64,000 nt of DNA from Candidatus Hinthialibacter antarcticus (GCA_030765645.1 JAVCCE010000015.1:1-64000); one strand, 5' to 3'; numbered from the stretch's first letter, positions 16,142-25,986 are shown. The notes: generated by a model from the letters alone, not told the origin. Numbers and translations: made by a program.

Positions 16142-18724
16142 ATGAACTCAAGATTCATACGCACTATCTGTGTGCTTGCAATTGCAGCATTCGTTTCTAC
16201 GCCCGCTTTTTCACAGGGCATTTTTGACCAAAGTGCAGACTGGCCTCAAATTGGAAACTTTAAAGTCGCAGGCTCAGCCAGCGAATCCGGCGGCGTTTAT
16301 AACCTCAAAGGCAATGGTAGAGATATTTGGGAACCAGAAGACGAAGCCTACTTCATCTATACCGAAAAATCGGGAAGCAACAGCATCAGCGCGAAATTAA
16401 ACTGGATTTCTCCAGGCGGCAGCGAATGGGCGAAAGTCGGCCCCATGGTCCGCAATGAAGCAGCGGCTCCCGGTTCGGTCCATTTTAATGCGGTTCTTCG
16501 CGCTGGCGTTGATCAAACAGGCGACCAAAGTTACACCCAATGGCGTCCGGTAGCTGATGCAGGAACATCCAATTCACAAATTACCGATGGCGACGGCAAC
16601 TCACTTGGCGATGGCGTCTATTTACGCCTTTCCCGCTCAGCGTCAAATAACGTGTTCTTCTCTGAATGGTCTACCGACGGAACCGAATGGAACCTGGGCC
16701 ATGTCCGCGAACTCGAAATGGGCGAAACGGTTGCGTACGGCTTAGCCATCACAAACCACAATGATGACGAAGTGCTTGCTGAAGCGGAAGCGTCTGATGT
16801 TGTGTTAAGCGAAAGCATCGCATCCGTAGCGTTACGTTCCATTCCAGGCGAGCCGGTATTTGTCGGCGTTGATTCACGCACCATTTCCCTTCTCGTTGGT
16901 GGATCAGGCAGCGTTACCGTTACAGAAACGCCTCCTTCTGGTTGGGAAGTCAGCGATATTTCAGATGGCGGTACGCTCAGCGGCGGAACCATCACCTGGG
17001 ACCTGCCTGCAGCCAAGACGGTGACTTACGTCGCTACGTCTGCATCAGGATTGACCACCGATGCGGTGTTCTCCGGTTCGACATCAGATTATCCGACCGA
17101 GGGCGACACCACAATCACTGCGCCAGAACCCGTTGGCGAATTTGAACACCATCTCGATATCGGCGCTGTCGAAGCAGCGGGTAGCGCGCAATTTGCTGAT
17201 GGCACATACACCGTCACAGGCAGCGGCGCTGATATTTGGGGCACTGCGGATCAATTCCATTACGTCTACAAAAAAATGTCAGGCGCTTTCATGATCGAAG
17301 GCAACCTGATCGGCTTTAATGATACCGGCGCAAGCGACTGGTCGAAATTTGGCTTCATGGTGCGCGACGAATTGACGGCTGGTTCCAAGCACATCTTCTC
17401 AATGGTGCGCGGTCTCGACTTGCAATTCGAAACGGAAATGCGCTCCACAACCGATAGCAGTTCAACCGGTACAGGCCTCAAAGCCAACCAAGCTGGCGAC
17501 GCCCGTTTGGTCCGCACCGGCGATAACTTCGAGACTTATTTCTTTGATCCAGAAACCAATGAATGGGTATTGGACGCAAATGTTAAAATTGCAATGTCAG
17601 ACCCAGTGAATTTGGGCCTCGCAGTTACGTCGCATGAAAACCCCAACTTTGCCGTTGGTGAATTCGAGAACGTAACCATCACAGCATTGCCATTTGCGGT
17701 TTATAAGAATTTTGCCGCCACGGAATTAAACCCGGGCGCATTCTTTGACATCGTGGTTCGCATTGACCCGAGTGAAGGCCAAAGCCCGAATGTCACGGTT
17801 TCAGAATCCTATCCGGCGGGCATTAATGTTTCTTCAGTGAACGCAAGCGCGGGTGAAGCGACAGATGACGGCAGCGGAAATGTAACCTGGTCACTTACAG
17901 GCGCATCAGAAGAAGCCACACTCACCATCACGTTAGAAGTCCCAGCCGATGTAGCAGGTGGTTTCGTCGACTTCAGCGGTTCGTTTGACAACGGCTCTGG
18001 CTACTCTGGCAGCACTGGCTCATCAACGGTACTGATTCAAACACTGAGCGACCTCGGCATCTTCCAAGGCAATGAAGACGTTGGCGGCCCGGCAGCAGCA
18101 GGCAACGTCTTGTTTGACGGTGAAACCTGGACGGTCGTCGGCAGCGGCGCTGACATCTGGGGAACAGCCGACCAAATGCACTTCTTGTGGACTCGCGTGG
18201 AAGGCGACTTTATCTTCTCCGTCGATGATCCATACATCGGTCCGTTTGGCTCGACCCCCAGCAGCAATGATTGGCAAAAAATGGGTATCATGGCCCGCCA
18301 AGACCTGTCCGCAGGTTCTGCGTACGTCATCAATACTCTTCGCGTATCAGACCAGACTTATATGCAACAATGGCGCGATGCGGCAGGCGGCGACGCAGCC
18401 TGGACCGACGCAACCACACCTCCGGGCGAATGGAACCTGAATTGGGACCCGGCAGCAGACGGCATTAACCGTCCCAATCTGGAAGACGTGACCTTAGGCG
18501 GTACGATCGTCATGGCGCGCGAAGATGACTTCTTCACGCTGGAATATCTTGACGCCAGCGGCGAACGCATCTACTTGCAGGATCACGAGATTGCGATGAC
18601 CGATCCGATGTACGTCGGTGTTGCGGTCACATCCCACGAAGACGGCTCGCTTTCACAGGGCATCTTCAAAAACCCACAACTTGAGGGTTCGACAGTCGCG
18701 GTTAAAGGCTGGATGCTTTACTAA
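16142..18724 (+). CDS. Large secreted protein with three DUF1349-like lectin modules and a C-terminal W-M-L-Y end
   Basis: This 860-aa protein has a signal peptide (MNSRFIRTICVLAIAAFVST). It then has three related beta-sandwich modules at about residues 25-225, 335-520 and 635-845. Each contains the phrase GxDIWGTADQ/GRDIWEPED followed by W.K.GfMvR-type strands, resembling DUF1349 concanavalin-like domains. Between modules lie short DUF11-like Ig sections (TVTETPPSGWEVSDIS; TVSESYPAGINVSSVN). The C-terminus VAVKGWMLY resembles those of two other secreted proteins here. No catalytic residues are recognised, and binding of polysaccharide or a surface role is inferred. A strong ribosome site, long leader and downstream terminator suggest high, independent expression. 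Confidence 0.85.
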   Translation: MNSRFIRTICVLAIAAFVSTPAFSQGIFDQSADWPQIGNFKVAGSASESGGVYNLKGNGRDIWEPEDEAYFIYTEKSGSNSISAKLNWISPGGSEWAKVGPMVRNEAAAPGSVHFNAVLRAGVDQTGDQSYTQWRPVADAGTSNSQITDGDGNSLGDGVYLRLSRSASNNVFFSEWSTDGTEWNLGHVRELEMGETVAYGLAITNHNDDEVLAEAEASDVVLSESIASVALRSIPGEPVFVGVDSRTISLLVGGSGSVTVTETPPSGWEVSDISDGGTLSGGTITWDLPAAKTVTYVATSASGLTTDAVFSGSTSDYPTEGDTTITAPEPVGEFEHHLDIGAVEAAGSAQFADGTYTVTGSGADIWGTADQFHYVYKKMSGAFMIEGNLIGFNDTGASDWSKFGFMVRDELTAGSKHIFSMVRGLDLQFETEMRSTTDSSSTGTGLKANQAGDARLVRTGDNFETYFFDPETNEWVLDANVKIAMSDPVNLGLAVTSHENPNFAVGEFENVTITALPFAVYKNFAATELNPGAFFDIVVRIDPSEGQSPNVTVSESYPAGINVSSVNASAGEATDDGSGNVTWSLTGASEEATLTITLEVPADVAGGFVDFSGSFDNGSGYSGSTGSSTVLIQTLSDLGIFQGNEDVGGPAAAGNVLFDGETWTVVGSGADIWGTADQMHFLWTRVEGDFIFSVDDPYIGPFGSTPSSNDWQKMGIMARQDLSAGSAYVINTLRVSDQTYMQQWRDAAGGDAAWTDATTPPGEWNLNWDPAADGINRPNLEDVTLGGTIVMAREDDFFTLEYLDASGERIYLQDHEIAMTDPMYVGVAVTSHEDGSLSQGIFKNPQLEGSTVAVKGWMLY

Positions 18725-18753
18725 GACGTACTACGTTTCATATCGAAACAATG

Positions 18754-18782
18754 GGGCGGTGGGCAACCACCGCCCTTTTTCT
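18754..18782 (+). terminator. Rho-independent terminator
   Basis: A 9-bp GC-rich stem (GGGCGGTGG / CCACCGCCC) with a GCAA loop is followed by a T-run. It lies 30 bp after the stop of the 860-aa secreted protein gene. Confidence 0.9.
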
Positions 18783-18868
18783 ATTCGTGAATATCGTTCT
18801 TACAGAGAAAATTGAAATGTGTTACTTTAATATGCTCAGTACGAACACTTTTTTGCAGGGGGGACATC

Positions 18869-20893
18869 ATGGTTTCAATACTCAAACGCAATTCCGTTTT
18901 TCCCATGACATTCGCTATTATTATAATGCTGGCTGGAGTGGCCTTTCAGTCGAATGCAGTCGAAGAGGTACAACCATTAGAATCCCCCGATGGACGTCTT
19001 GTTGTCCATTTCACTTTGACTGACAAACTCCATTATGCGTTTGAATTTAATGGTCAATCCATCACTAAGCCTTCACCGATTTCATTGACGATTAACGACG
19101 GCGTTGTATTAGGCGCCAAGCCAAAATTTTTGAATGCAAAATTACAAAATAAAAAAGAAACCATTACTTCACCATTGAACATCAATTCAAATATTCAAGA
19201 TGAATACAACCTCCTCACCATGCAATTTGAAGGCGGGTACGCTGTTGAAGCGCGGGCGTACAACGACGGCTGGGCCTATCGAATCGTAACCAGCCTGCCC
19301 GGTAAAGACAAAGTATTCGATGAAGAGTTTTCGATTCAATTGGCTCAAGATTTTTCTATCTACGCATCTTACGCCGTCAGCCAAAACTGGATCACCAATT
19401 ACGAAGCCTATTATGAAAAGCATCCCGTTTCTGAATGGAAACCGGGCAAGATTAGCGTCATGCCCATCGTAATCGACGCCGGGCCGAAAGCGACCATCGG
19501 CGTGACCGAAGCAGATATCTATTCATACCCTTCTATGCACATCACCCGCGACAAGAGAAACAAAACAACGCTCGAAGGGCGCTTTCCGGCTTATCCGATA
19601 GAATTTAAATACGGCGGCCACCGCAACAGAATCACCATCCCGACCAAGCGGGCGAAGTACATCGCCAAAACGAAACTCGACCGCGCCCTGCCCTGGCGGG
19701 TGTTTATAACCGCAGAAACTCCATCCAAACTTTTAGAAAATGATTTAGTGTTTCGTCTCAGCCGCGCTCCCCAAGCAGGCAGCGACTATTCGTGGGTCAA
19801 ACCCGGCAAGGCCGCCTGGGAATGGTGGTGTAACCTCAACATCATCGGCGTCGATTTTGAAGCCGGGTTCAACACGGAAAGTTATAAATACTACATTGAT
19901 TTCGCGGCGGATTACGGCATGGAATACATCCTCATCGACGAAGGCTGGTATGAAAACAACGACGTCACCGACCTCGCCGATGCATTAGATATGGACGCAC
20001 TGATGTCCCATGCGCAACAACGCGGCGTCGGCGTCATTTTGTGGTGTATGACCGACGTACTCGACAACCAGTGGGACGACGCGATCCAGTTGTTCAAACG
20101 CTGGGGCGTCAAAGGCCTCAAGGTCGATTTCTTCGACCGCGACGACCAGCAAATGATTGACCGCATCGAACAAATCGCCAAGCAGTGCGCCGAAAGCCGC
20201 CTGACGCTTGATTATCACGGCGTCACCAAGCCTACCGGATTGCGGCGAACGTATCCAAATGTGCTCACACGCGAGGCCGTGCGCGCCATGGAATACAGCA
20301 AACTCAGCGACGACTCTGCCACGCCTGAACATAACACAACCGTTCCATTCACCCGCATGTTGGCGGGGCCGCTGGATTACACCCCCGGCGCCATGCGCAA
20401 TGTTCCGTTGGCGGATTACCAGAAGAGCTTCAACTTCCCGGTCAGCATCGGGACGCGCTGCGCCCAACTGGCGATGTACGTCGTCTATTTCAGCCCGCTG
20501 CAAATGATCAGCGGCTCGCTGACCGCCTACCGCAATGATGATGACACAATGGATTTCCTCTCCGCCGTACCGACGGTGTGGGATGAAACCGTCGCGCTGG
20601 AAGGCCGTATCGGAGAATTGGCGCTACTGGCGCGTCGCAGTGGAGACGAATGGTATGTCGGCGGGCTAGCAGGCAATGAATCGCAGGATGTTCAACTCGA
20701 CCTCTCATTTTTAGGCAAGGGCAAATATACCGCCGATATCTATCGCGACGGCGCCAATGCGCATCGTAACGGGGCCGATTTTGTGCGGGAGTCGAAGCAG
20801 GTCAATCAAGATTCAGTTTTGAAAATCCAGATGGCGCCCGGCGGCGGTTTGGCGATTCGCATCACTCAACACGCCAATACTCCGATGCGTTAG
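18869..20893 (+). CDS. Glycoside hydrolase family 97 enzyme
   Basis: From the ATG at 18869 (GGGGGGA 5 nt upstream) the protein is 674 aa with a signal peptide (VFPMTFAIIIMLAGVAFQSNA). It has the GH97 architecture: an N-terminal beta-sandwich, a TIM barrel starting at AAWEWWCNLNIIGVDFEAGF, and a C-terminal beta domain. Barrel motifs include YILIDEGWYE, GVKGLKVDFFDRDDQ, LDYHGVTKPTG and REAVRAMEYSK. GH97 enzymes are alpha-glucosidases or alpha-galactosidases. The Asp in KVDFF matches my recollection of the nucleophile of the retaining, galactosidase-like subgroup; that is inference. A TTG 57 nt upstream gives a longer frame without a signal and is rejected. The product is probably periplasmic. 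It ends 4 bp from the convergent DUF2007-like gene. Confidence 0.92.
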   Translation: MVSILKRNSVFPMTFAIIIMLAGVAFQSNAVEEVQPLESPDGRLVVHFTLTDKLHYAFEFNGQSITKPSPISLTINDGVVLGAKPKFLNAKLQNKKETITSPLNINSNIQDEYNLLTMQFEGGYAVEARAYNDGWAYRIVTSLPGKDKVFDEEFSIQLAQDFSIYASYAVSQNWITNYEAYYEKHPVSEWKPGKISVMPIVIDAGPKATIGVTEADIYSYPSMHITRDKRNKTTLEGRFPAYPIEFKYGGHRNRITIPTKRAKYIAKTKLDRALPWRVFITAETPSKLLENDLVFRLSRAPQAGSDYSWVKPGKAAWEWWCNLNIIGVDFEAGFNTESYKYYIDFAADYGMEYILIDEGWYENNDVTDLADALDMDALMSHAQQRGVGVILWCMTDVLDNQWDDAIQLFKRWGVKGLKVDFFDRDDQQMIDRIEQIAKQCAESRLTLDYHGVTKPTGLRRTYPNVLTREAVRAMEYSKLSDDSATPEHNTTVPFTRMLAGPLDYTPGAMRNVPLADYQKSFNFPVSIGTRCAQLAMYVVYFSPLQMISGSLTAYRNDDDTMDFLSAVPTVWDETVALEGRIGELALLARRSGDEWYVGGLAGNESQDVQLDLSFLGKGKYTADIYRDGANAHRNGADFVRESKQVNQDSVLKIQMAPGGGLAIRITQHANTPMR

Positions 20894-20897
20894 AAGG

Positions 20898-21233
20898 TCA
20901 AGATTGAATCGCGGCGCCCGGCGCTTTGAGTACTCGAACCGCGCGGGCGGCGTCTGCGTTTTGAACAAACAGGCGAATGCCCGACGCAAAGGTATAATGC
21001 GGGGCCCAAGCGCTAACGGCGTCATCCATGATGACGGCTTCGATGCCCTCAGACTGCAGCGTCATACGGGCAAAATCAGCGTCTTGCAGCATGGTATAGC
21101 GGGCGACCTCAACGATGTCGTCACTGGATTCGGCTTGCGCTTCTGCATCCGAGTTGATTGCTTCAGATGAGACGGGATGAAGCGCGCCAGAGAACGTAAA
21201 AAAAGTTAAAAAAGTTTTCAAGAAGTTTTTCAT
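20898..21233 (-). CDS. Small exported DUF2007-like protein
   Basis: The product is 111 aa, or 113 if the ATG two codons earlier is used. The ATG at 21233 is preferred because a GGGGG ribosome-site-like run lies 6 nt upstream, whereas it abuts the earlier ATG. The C-terminal 70 residues (IVEVARYTMLQDADFARMTL, then EGIEAVIMDDAVSAWAPHYT and IRLFVQNADAARAVRVLK) match the DUF2007 ferredoxin-like fold, usually a small cytosolic domain of unknown role. Here it follows a hydrophobic, signal-like N-terminus (FLKTFLTFFTFSGALHPVSS), which is unusual for the family. It is convergent with the GH97 gene. Confidence 0.72.
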   Translation of the reverse strand: MKNFLKTFLTFFTFSGALHPVSSEAINSDAEAQAESSDDIVEVARYTMLQDADFARMTLQSEGIEAVIMDDAVSAWAPHYTFASGIRLFVQNADAARAVRVLKAPGAAIQS

Positions 21234-21416
21234 CTTCATCCCCCTTTACAGCCATAGCGTAACAAGAAAGCGATTGCTCAACAACTGTTTTCTTTATTTT
21301 CAACTGTGATACTTCAAATTCATAATTGACCAATCAGATATAGTTTGTTATCATCACAACTCAAGCGATTTATTTTTATATGCAATCAACTTTTTTTTTT
21401 CGGGGAGACATAACCA

Positions 21417-22202
21417 ATGATGAAGATGACCACTTGTTTCGTTTTTTGTATTTCATTGATATTCATTTCGACTGCATCCGCTGAAATAATTTTTGAAGAT
21501 GATTTTATGGGAGACAACGTTGAAGGATTCGACGCGCTCAACTGGCAATGGTGGATCGACCTCAATTCGTTTGCGACTGAGGCGGATGACGTCCCTGAAT
21601 TCGGCCCCGGCGTGTTGGCGCTAGGCGGCGACGCTGGCGGCACCTCACACATTGGGCTTGAAATAGATGAAATTAAGGCCCTGACGGATTATCAGATCAC
21701 CGTGTTGTGGACGGACCGTTTAATTGACGGCGAAACTGACGACGGCGATTTTCACATAGGCGTACGCTGTCAGGAGTACGACGCCGAGACAGAATTTCCA
21801 GCCAGCTGCTATGAAGTTGAAATTGACGGCGACGACAATGACTCGGCGAACACGGTGCCGGAAGACGGGCCGACTTCGTTCCACCTGTTCATTCGCGGCG
21901 GCGCGGCGGCGGTCGATAATGACGGCAATGCGCTTGCCCATGCAACGCGGGATGTGGTTCCCCGCCCGGTCGCCAATGAGTGGTATTGGACGACCATTGA
22001 AATTCAAGGATTCAAGTTTCGCGCCAAACACTGGAGGCATGGGACGGAAGAATCTGATTGGATCTTAGAAGCAGAAGACCTCGACCAGCAATTTCCTCAA
22101 GGCGGCGTTCGGCTGGGCGTGTGGTCAGGCGCGGTGCATGTTGCCTATGTGAAAATCGAAACGGTTGAAGCGGCTGTGCCAGCCTGGTCTATCTACGAAT
22201 AA
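21417..22202 (+). CDS. Small secreted lectin-like protein with W-S-I-Y-E end
   Basis: The 261-aa protein has a signal peptide (FVFCISLIFISTASA) and a single beta-rich domain opening with EIIFEDDFMGDNVEGFDALN and including WWIDLNSFATE and GVRLGVWSGAVHVAYVKIE. That layout resembles concanavalin/LamG-like sandwiches such as DUF1080 relatives, but the match is by general pattern only. The C-terminus AAVPAWSIYE shares the V-x-x-W-x-[LIM]-Y ending of the proteins at 16142 and 30859. GGGGAGA precedes the ATG. A bidirectional terminator separates it from convergent xylA. It may bind carbohydrate; unproven. Confidence 0.75.
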   Translation: MMKMTTCFVFCISLIFISTASAEIIFEDDFMGDNVEGFDALNWQWWIDLNSFATEADDVPEFGPGVLALGGDAGGTSHIGLEIDEIKALTDYQITVLWTDRLIDGETDDGDFHIGVRCQEYDAETEFPASCYEVEIDGDDNDSANTVPEDGPTSFHLFIRGGAAAVDNDGNALAHATRDVVPRPVANEWYWTTIEIQGFKFRAKHWRHGTEESDWILEAEDLDQQFPQGGVRLGVWSGAVHVAYVKIETVEAAVPAWSIYE

Positions 22203-22225
22203 GTTTTTCATTCATGTTATTCATG

Positions 22226-22259
22226 AAAAAGGGCGGACCATGCGGTCCGCCCTTTTTTT
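22226..22259. terminator. Bidirectional rho-independent terminator
   Basis: A 9-bp stem GGGCGGACC / GGTCCGCCC with loop ATGC is flanked by an A-run on the left and a T-run on the right. It can serve both the plus-strand lectin-like gene and the minus-strand xylA. Confidence 0.9.
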
Positions 22260-22280
22260 GTCTATTGAATACTTGAAGCG

Positions 22281-23597
22281 CTATTCCATGTATTCGTTCA
22301 GCATGTTTTCGATGAGTTCCTGCTGACCGCTTTGGGTTTTGGGTTCACCGTTTTTCAGCGTGTAGGCTTCGAGCTTTTCGAAGTTCATCTTGCCGCTGGT
22401 GATCTCTTTGCCAACGCCGCGCGACCAGCCGCCGTAGCGTTTTTGAATGATCTTCTCGAAGAATTTATCTTTGGTCAATTTCGCCGCGATTTTCAGGCCG
22501 CGCGCGAATGCGTCCATGGCGCCAATGTGGGCGTGGAATAAATCAACGCCTTCATACGACTGGCGGCGGACCTTGGCGTCAAAATTGAGACCGCCGGTTT
22601 TGAAGCCGCCCATTTTCAGGATATACCACATCGCCAGCGCACATTCCATAATGTCGGTCGGGAACTGGTCGGTGTCCCAGCCAAGTAACGTGTCGCCGCG
22701 ATTGGCGTCGACGGAACCGAGGATGCCGTTCGCGATGCTGTAGGACAGGTCGTGGTGGAAACTATGGCCCGCCAAGGTGGCGTGGTTGGCTTCGATGTTC
22801 ATTTTGAAGTGATCGACCAAACCGTATTTCTGCAAGAAGGCGTGGCAGCTTTGCGCATCGAAGTCATATTGGTGCTTCGTGGGTTCTTTGGGCTTGGGTT
22901 CGATGTAGAACTGGCCTTTGAAGCCGATTTTCTTTTTGTATTCGACCGCCATGTTTAAGAACGCGCCCAGTTGGTCGGCTTCGCGCTGCATGTCGGTGTT
23001 GAGCAACGTGTCGTAGCCTTCACGTCCGCCCCAGAAGGTGTAGCCCTGGCCGCCGAGATACTTGGTGACTTCGAGCGCCTTTTTGACCTGCGCCGCCGCA
23101 TGGGCGAACACTGCCGGGTTGGGGTTGGTCGATGCGCCCGCCATGTAGCGTGGGTTCGAGAACAAATTGGCGGTTCCCCATAACAATTTCACGCCGGTTT
23201 CACTCTGCTTGCGTTTGGCGATTTTAACGATGCCGTCAAGAATCTTATTCGTTTCGGTGAGGTTCTTGCCTTCGGGCGCGATGTCGCGGTCATGGAAGGT
23301 CCAGAACTTCACGCCGAGTTTGGTGATAAATTCAAACGCCGCGTCCATGGTGGCTTCGGCGACTTCAACCGGATCGCTGGACGCATTGTATCCACGCACC
23401 ATTGTGGCTGAGCCGAAGGGATCGGCGCCAGTGCATTTGAATGTATGCCAGTAGCACACCGCGAAACGAAAATGGTCTTCCATGGTCTTGCCCAGGATTT
23501 TCTGTTTCGGGTTATAGTGTTTGAACGCAAGCGCGTTCTTTGACTTCGGGCCTTCGTATTTGATTGTCTTTTTTACTTCAGGAAAATATTCCGGCAT
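22281..23597 (-). CDS. xylA: Xylose isomerase
   Basis: This 438-aa enzyme interconverts D-xylose and D-xylulose in the cytosol. Its length and N-terminal extension fit the class II form. Catalytic His102 and Asp105 are in [13 protein letters not shown]. Metal ligands are visible in [49 protein letters not shown] and [17 protein letters not shown] lies upstream of the ATG. No xylulokinase or xylose transporter lies in the window, so the rest of the pathway must be elsewhere. It sits downstream of the GH16 gene on the same strand, separated by a 182-bp inverted-repeat element, and is probably transcribed separately. Confidence 0.98.
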   Translation of the reverse strand: MPEYFPEVKKTIKYEGPKSKNALAFKHYNPKQKILGKTMEDHFRFAVCYWHTFKCTGADPFGSATMVRGYNASSDPVEVAEATMDAAFEFITKLGVKFWTFHDRDIAPEGKNLTETNKILDGIVKIAKRKQSETGVKLLWGTANLFSNPRYMAGASTNPNPAVFAHAAAQVKKALEVTKYLGGQGYTFWGGREGYDTLLNTDMQREADQLGAFLNMAVEYKKKIGFKGQFYIEPKPKEPTKHQYDFDAQSCHAFLQKYGLVDHFKMNIEANHATLAGHSFHHDLSYSIANGILGSVDANRGDTLLGWDTDQFPTDIMECALAMWYILKMGGFKTGGLNFDAKVRRQSYEGVDLFHAHIGAMDAFARGLKIAAKLTKDKFFEKIIQKRYGGWSRGVGKEITSGKMNFEKLEAYTLKNGEPKTQSGQQELIENMLNEYME

Positions 23598-23732
23598 TAT
23601 CGTACGCCTCCCTATTTCGGTCAGTAATTCAATTGTGTATTTGGTATTGAATTGGCGATGATCTTATTTCCCAATTCAACGCTTCACGCGCCAAGAGTAA
23701 ACAATATCACAAAACAGTTTCAAACGAAATAT

Positions 23733-23914
23733 GAAACCGTCTCAAAAATAATTTTGTCATCGTGAAGAGGCCCTTGAGCAATGCAGCGATCTCTAAGTTC
23801 CGGGGAGGGCGAACCTCCTGGTGAGCCGCGAATGAAAGAAAGCATTTCGATACGACGCGGCTCGTCGGGAGACTCGCCCTCCCCTCGTTTGGGTCGTTAT
23901 TTTCAAGACGGCTC
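23733..23914. repeat. 182-bp nested inverted-repeat element (MITE-like)
   Basis: The outer ends pair imperfectly (GAAACCGTCTCAAAAATAA against the complement of TTATTTTCAAGACGGCTC). An inner stem of 29 bp pairs 23802-23830 with 23856-23884, GGGGAGGGCGAACCTCCTGG at its start, around a 25-nt loop; the five mismatches are all transitions. It ends directly at the GH16 stop codon and occupies most of the 317-bp gap before xylA. It has no coding capacity I can support. Confidence 0.75.
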
Positions 23915-24655
23915 TTAATCATTTACCCGTTCGTATACCCGCACCCAGTCGCATTCATAATACGCAGGGAACGGCGTGGTTTCATCAACCGGGCCAGGCC
24001 ATTTCGCGTCGATGCCGAAATTGATTAACAGATACATCGGCATGTCGGGAATAACGTCCGCTTGCGTAAAGCGCCCGCGCTCAACGCCGTCGATATACCA
24101 CACGATTTTTTCGGCGTCCCACTCCAAACCAAATACATGAAAGACGTTCCAAAAATCGGGGCCGTCAAACGTGAAGCCTTTGGAGTGGTGCGGTTCGCCC
24201 CAATGGTACGTCATATAGGCGACTGGTTCATCGCGAATGAATTCAAAGACGTCAATCTCCGGCGGCCAGCGCTGCGGATACGGCAACATCCAAAACGCAG
24301 GCCAAAACCCTTTGCCCTTGGGGATGCGAAAGCGCCCTTCAAAATAGCCAAAGCGCTGCGAAAACAAATCGTAGGTCGTCACTGCGGCGCTGGTCAATTT
24401 TTTGCCTTCGCGCGGGACATCGTCCGCCTTGAGGCGCAGCAATCCATCCTCGACCAAGACATGCTCAGGCGCAACGTAGGCCTCATAGTTATGCGTACGC
24501 CCCCATTGGTATCGGTCGAGCCATTTACTGGCATCCAGCGACTCAGCGTTGAATTCATCCGAAAACGTCAGGCGCCATTGGCTATGCGCAGGCGGATCGG
24601 ATGCAACTGCCGAAGCAACCAGACAAGTGAATATGGCAACGCAAATCCATCTCAT
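23915..24655 (-). CDS. Glycoside hydrolase family 16 enzyme
   Basis: The 246-aa secreted protein (signal MRWICVAIFTCLVASAVAS) has the GH16 active-site motif E133-I-D-V-F-E138 in PPEIDVFEFI. Glu133 is the expected nucleophile, Glu138 the acid/base and Asp135 the helper. Supporting family phrases are LTFSDEFNAESLDASKW, GYFEGRFRIPKGKGFWPAFW and GLEWDAEKIVWYIDGVE. GH16 enzymes are endo-acting on beta-glucans, agar, carrageenan or similar polymers; the exact substrate cannot be read here. The domain covers the whole mature protein. A sulfatase in the same neighbourhood makes a sulfated or marine-type polysaccharide conceivable but unproven. Confidence 0.95.
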   Translation of the reverse strand: MRWICVAIFTCLVASAVASDPPAHSQWRLTFSDEFNAESLDASKWLDRYQWGRTHNYEAYVAPEHVLVEDGLLRLKADDVPREGKKLTSAAVTTYDLFSQRFGYFEGRFRIPKGKGFWPAFWMLPYPQRWPPEIDVFEFIRDEPVAYMTYHWGEPHHSKGFTFDGPDFWNVFHVFGLEWDAEKIVWYIDGVERGRFTQADVIPDMPMYLLINFGIDAKWPGPVDETTPFPAYYECDWVRVYERVND

Positions 24656-24851
24656 TTCTTTAAACCAAACCTAACATGATTACACAACATTGATTGTATG
24701 TATTCTCGCATAAAAACGCATCCGCGTCAGGTTCAATTTTATCACAAAGAGAATTTGATGGTTCAACGTTTTGCGTACCATCTCAGTGGATGTTTCCATC
24801 GACGGCAAGTTAAGAGATGAGGAAAAATTGAAGAAGTAAGAACGTAAATAA

Positions 24852-24882
24852 GTAGAGGCACAGCGCGCTGCTGTGCCTCTAC
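24852..24882. repeat. 31-bp palindrome related to the family-A terminal hairpin
   Basis: GTAGAGGCACAGC pairs with GCTGTGCCTCTAC (13 bp) around GCGCT. The centre matches the family-A palindrome, while the arms are changed on both sides. It lies just downstream of the beta-barrel gene stop, and no strong T-run follows. Confidence 0.7.
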
Positions 24883-24906
24883 ACTGTTGCATGGATGGAA
24901 TTGCGA

Positions 24907-25896
24907 CTAAAAGCGCATGGTGACTTGCGTACGCACAAACGGCCCGTCTTCAATATCAAGGCGGTCGTCGCTGCGGTCGTCATAGTCTTCGCCGAAGAAG
25001 AAGAACCGGTCAAATGAATACCCGCCGCTGACCTGCACCGAAGCCGCTTCACAGAAGCGGTAGCGAACGCCCGCTTCGACGTTCTTTTCATAATAGAACA
25101 GGCGGTCGTCATCATCTGTGCGGTCTGCAATCAGAAAACGGTCGTTCTCCCACTCAAACGCGCCGAAGAGATCAATCTGTTCGGTTACGCTGTAAGCAAT
25201 CTCCGCATCAATGTTGCGTACGGGGATATACGAAGCGCGAACCGTTACATCTTCAATCGGCCTCCAGCGCAACGCAACGAAGGGGATGCCCGCCATGATA
25301 AATAAATCCTCAGACGGTTCATACCAATAACCAAACCCCGGGATGGGAATGTCATTGAGAAATTCGCGGTTGTTTGACCAATTCAACACAAACACCCAGT
25401 AGTTATTGTCAACATGGGGGATGCGTAAAAACCCATTGAACTGCAATTCTGTTTCATCGTAGGAATCAAACGGCTCATCGCTGGGCGATCCCGCAGAGAG
25501 AATGCCGCCAGCCGTCCACCCGTTATCGAAGTAATGAAAATAGTTTAAAGCGAGATCAATATCGTATAGTTCTCCGGGGAACGACGCGCCTGAATCAGGC
25601 AGCGGCGAGTCGGAATCCACGTCCCAATATCCCAACGAAGTTGAAACCGCGAAGAAATGGTCGTCGTCTTTATACAGAGGAACCGCAAGGCGCAAATCGT
25701 GGGTGTTCATATCTAAATCGCCGGAGTAATCCGACAGATCGTCTTCTAAGTGAAAGATGCCTTCATACTCGGCGTGAAGGCGGAACTCATCCAGGTTGGG
25801 GTCCAACCAGAACATGATGTCGCTCTGCGCCTGAACAGAAAGCGCACAAACGACCGCTACGCACAAACTCAACGAAACACGCTTGAACAAACTCAT
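24907..25896 (-). CDS. Outer-membrane beta-barrel protein
   Basis: The 329-aa protein has a signal peptide (MSLFKRVSLSLCVAVVCALS). It then has alternating amphipathic strands rich in aromatic and acidic residues, for example EFRLHAEYEGIFHLEDDL, FFAVSTSLGYWDVD and YFHYFDNGWTAGGIL. It ends in FVRTQVTMRF, the terminal-Phe pattern recognised by the BAM machinery. Strand count suggests about 14-16 strands. No porin subfamily is recognised, and transport of an oligosaccharide is only a guess from the neighbouring hydrolases. AGAGGAGT precedes the ATG. Confidence 0.82.
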   Translation of the reverse strand: MSLFKRVSLSLCVAVVCALSVQAQSDIMFWLDPNLDEFRLHAEYEGIFHLEDDLSDYSGDLDMNTHDLRLAVPLYKDDDHFFAVSTSLGYWDVDSDSPLPDSGASFPGELYDIDLALNYFHYFDNGWTAGGILSAGSPSDEPFDSYDETELQFNGFLRIPHVDNNYWVFVLNWSNNREFLNDIPIPGFGYWYEPSEDLFIMAGIPFVALRWRPIEDVTVRASYIPVRNIDAEIAYSVTEQIDLFGAFEWENDRFLIADRTDDDDRLFYYEKNVEAGVRYRFCEAASVQVSGGYSFDRFFFFGEDYDDRSDDRLDIEDGPFVRTQVTMRF

Positions 25897-25986
25897 CAGT
25901 TGACTCCTCTTTTATAAATAGACATTCACTCTGACTAGACGCATGGTATAAGAGACGGTCACAATAAAGAAGGCTGATTTATCAAT

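Noticed and set aside
23707..23922. 71-aa minus-strand frame across the nested palindrome
   Set aside because: It is read through an inverted repeat and overlaps the GH16 stop; no family likeness.
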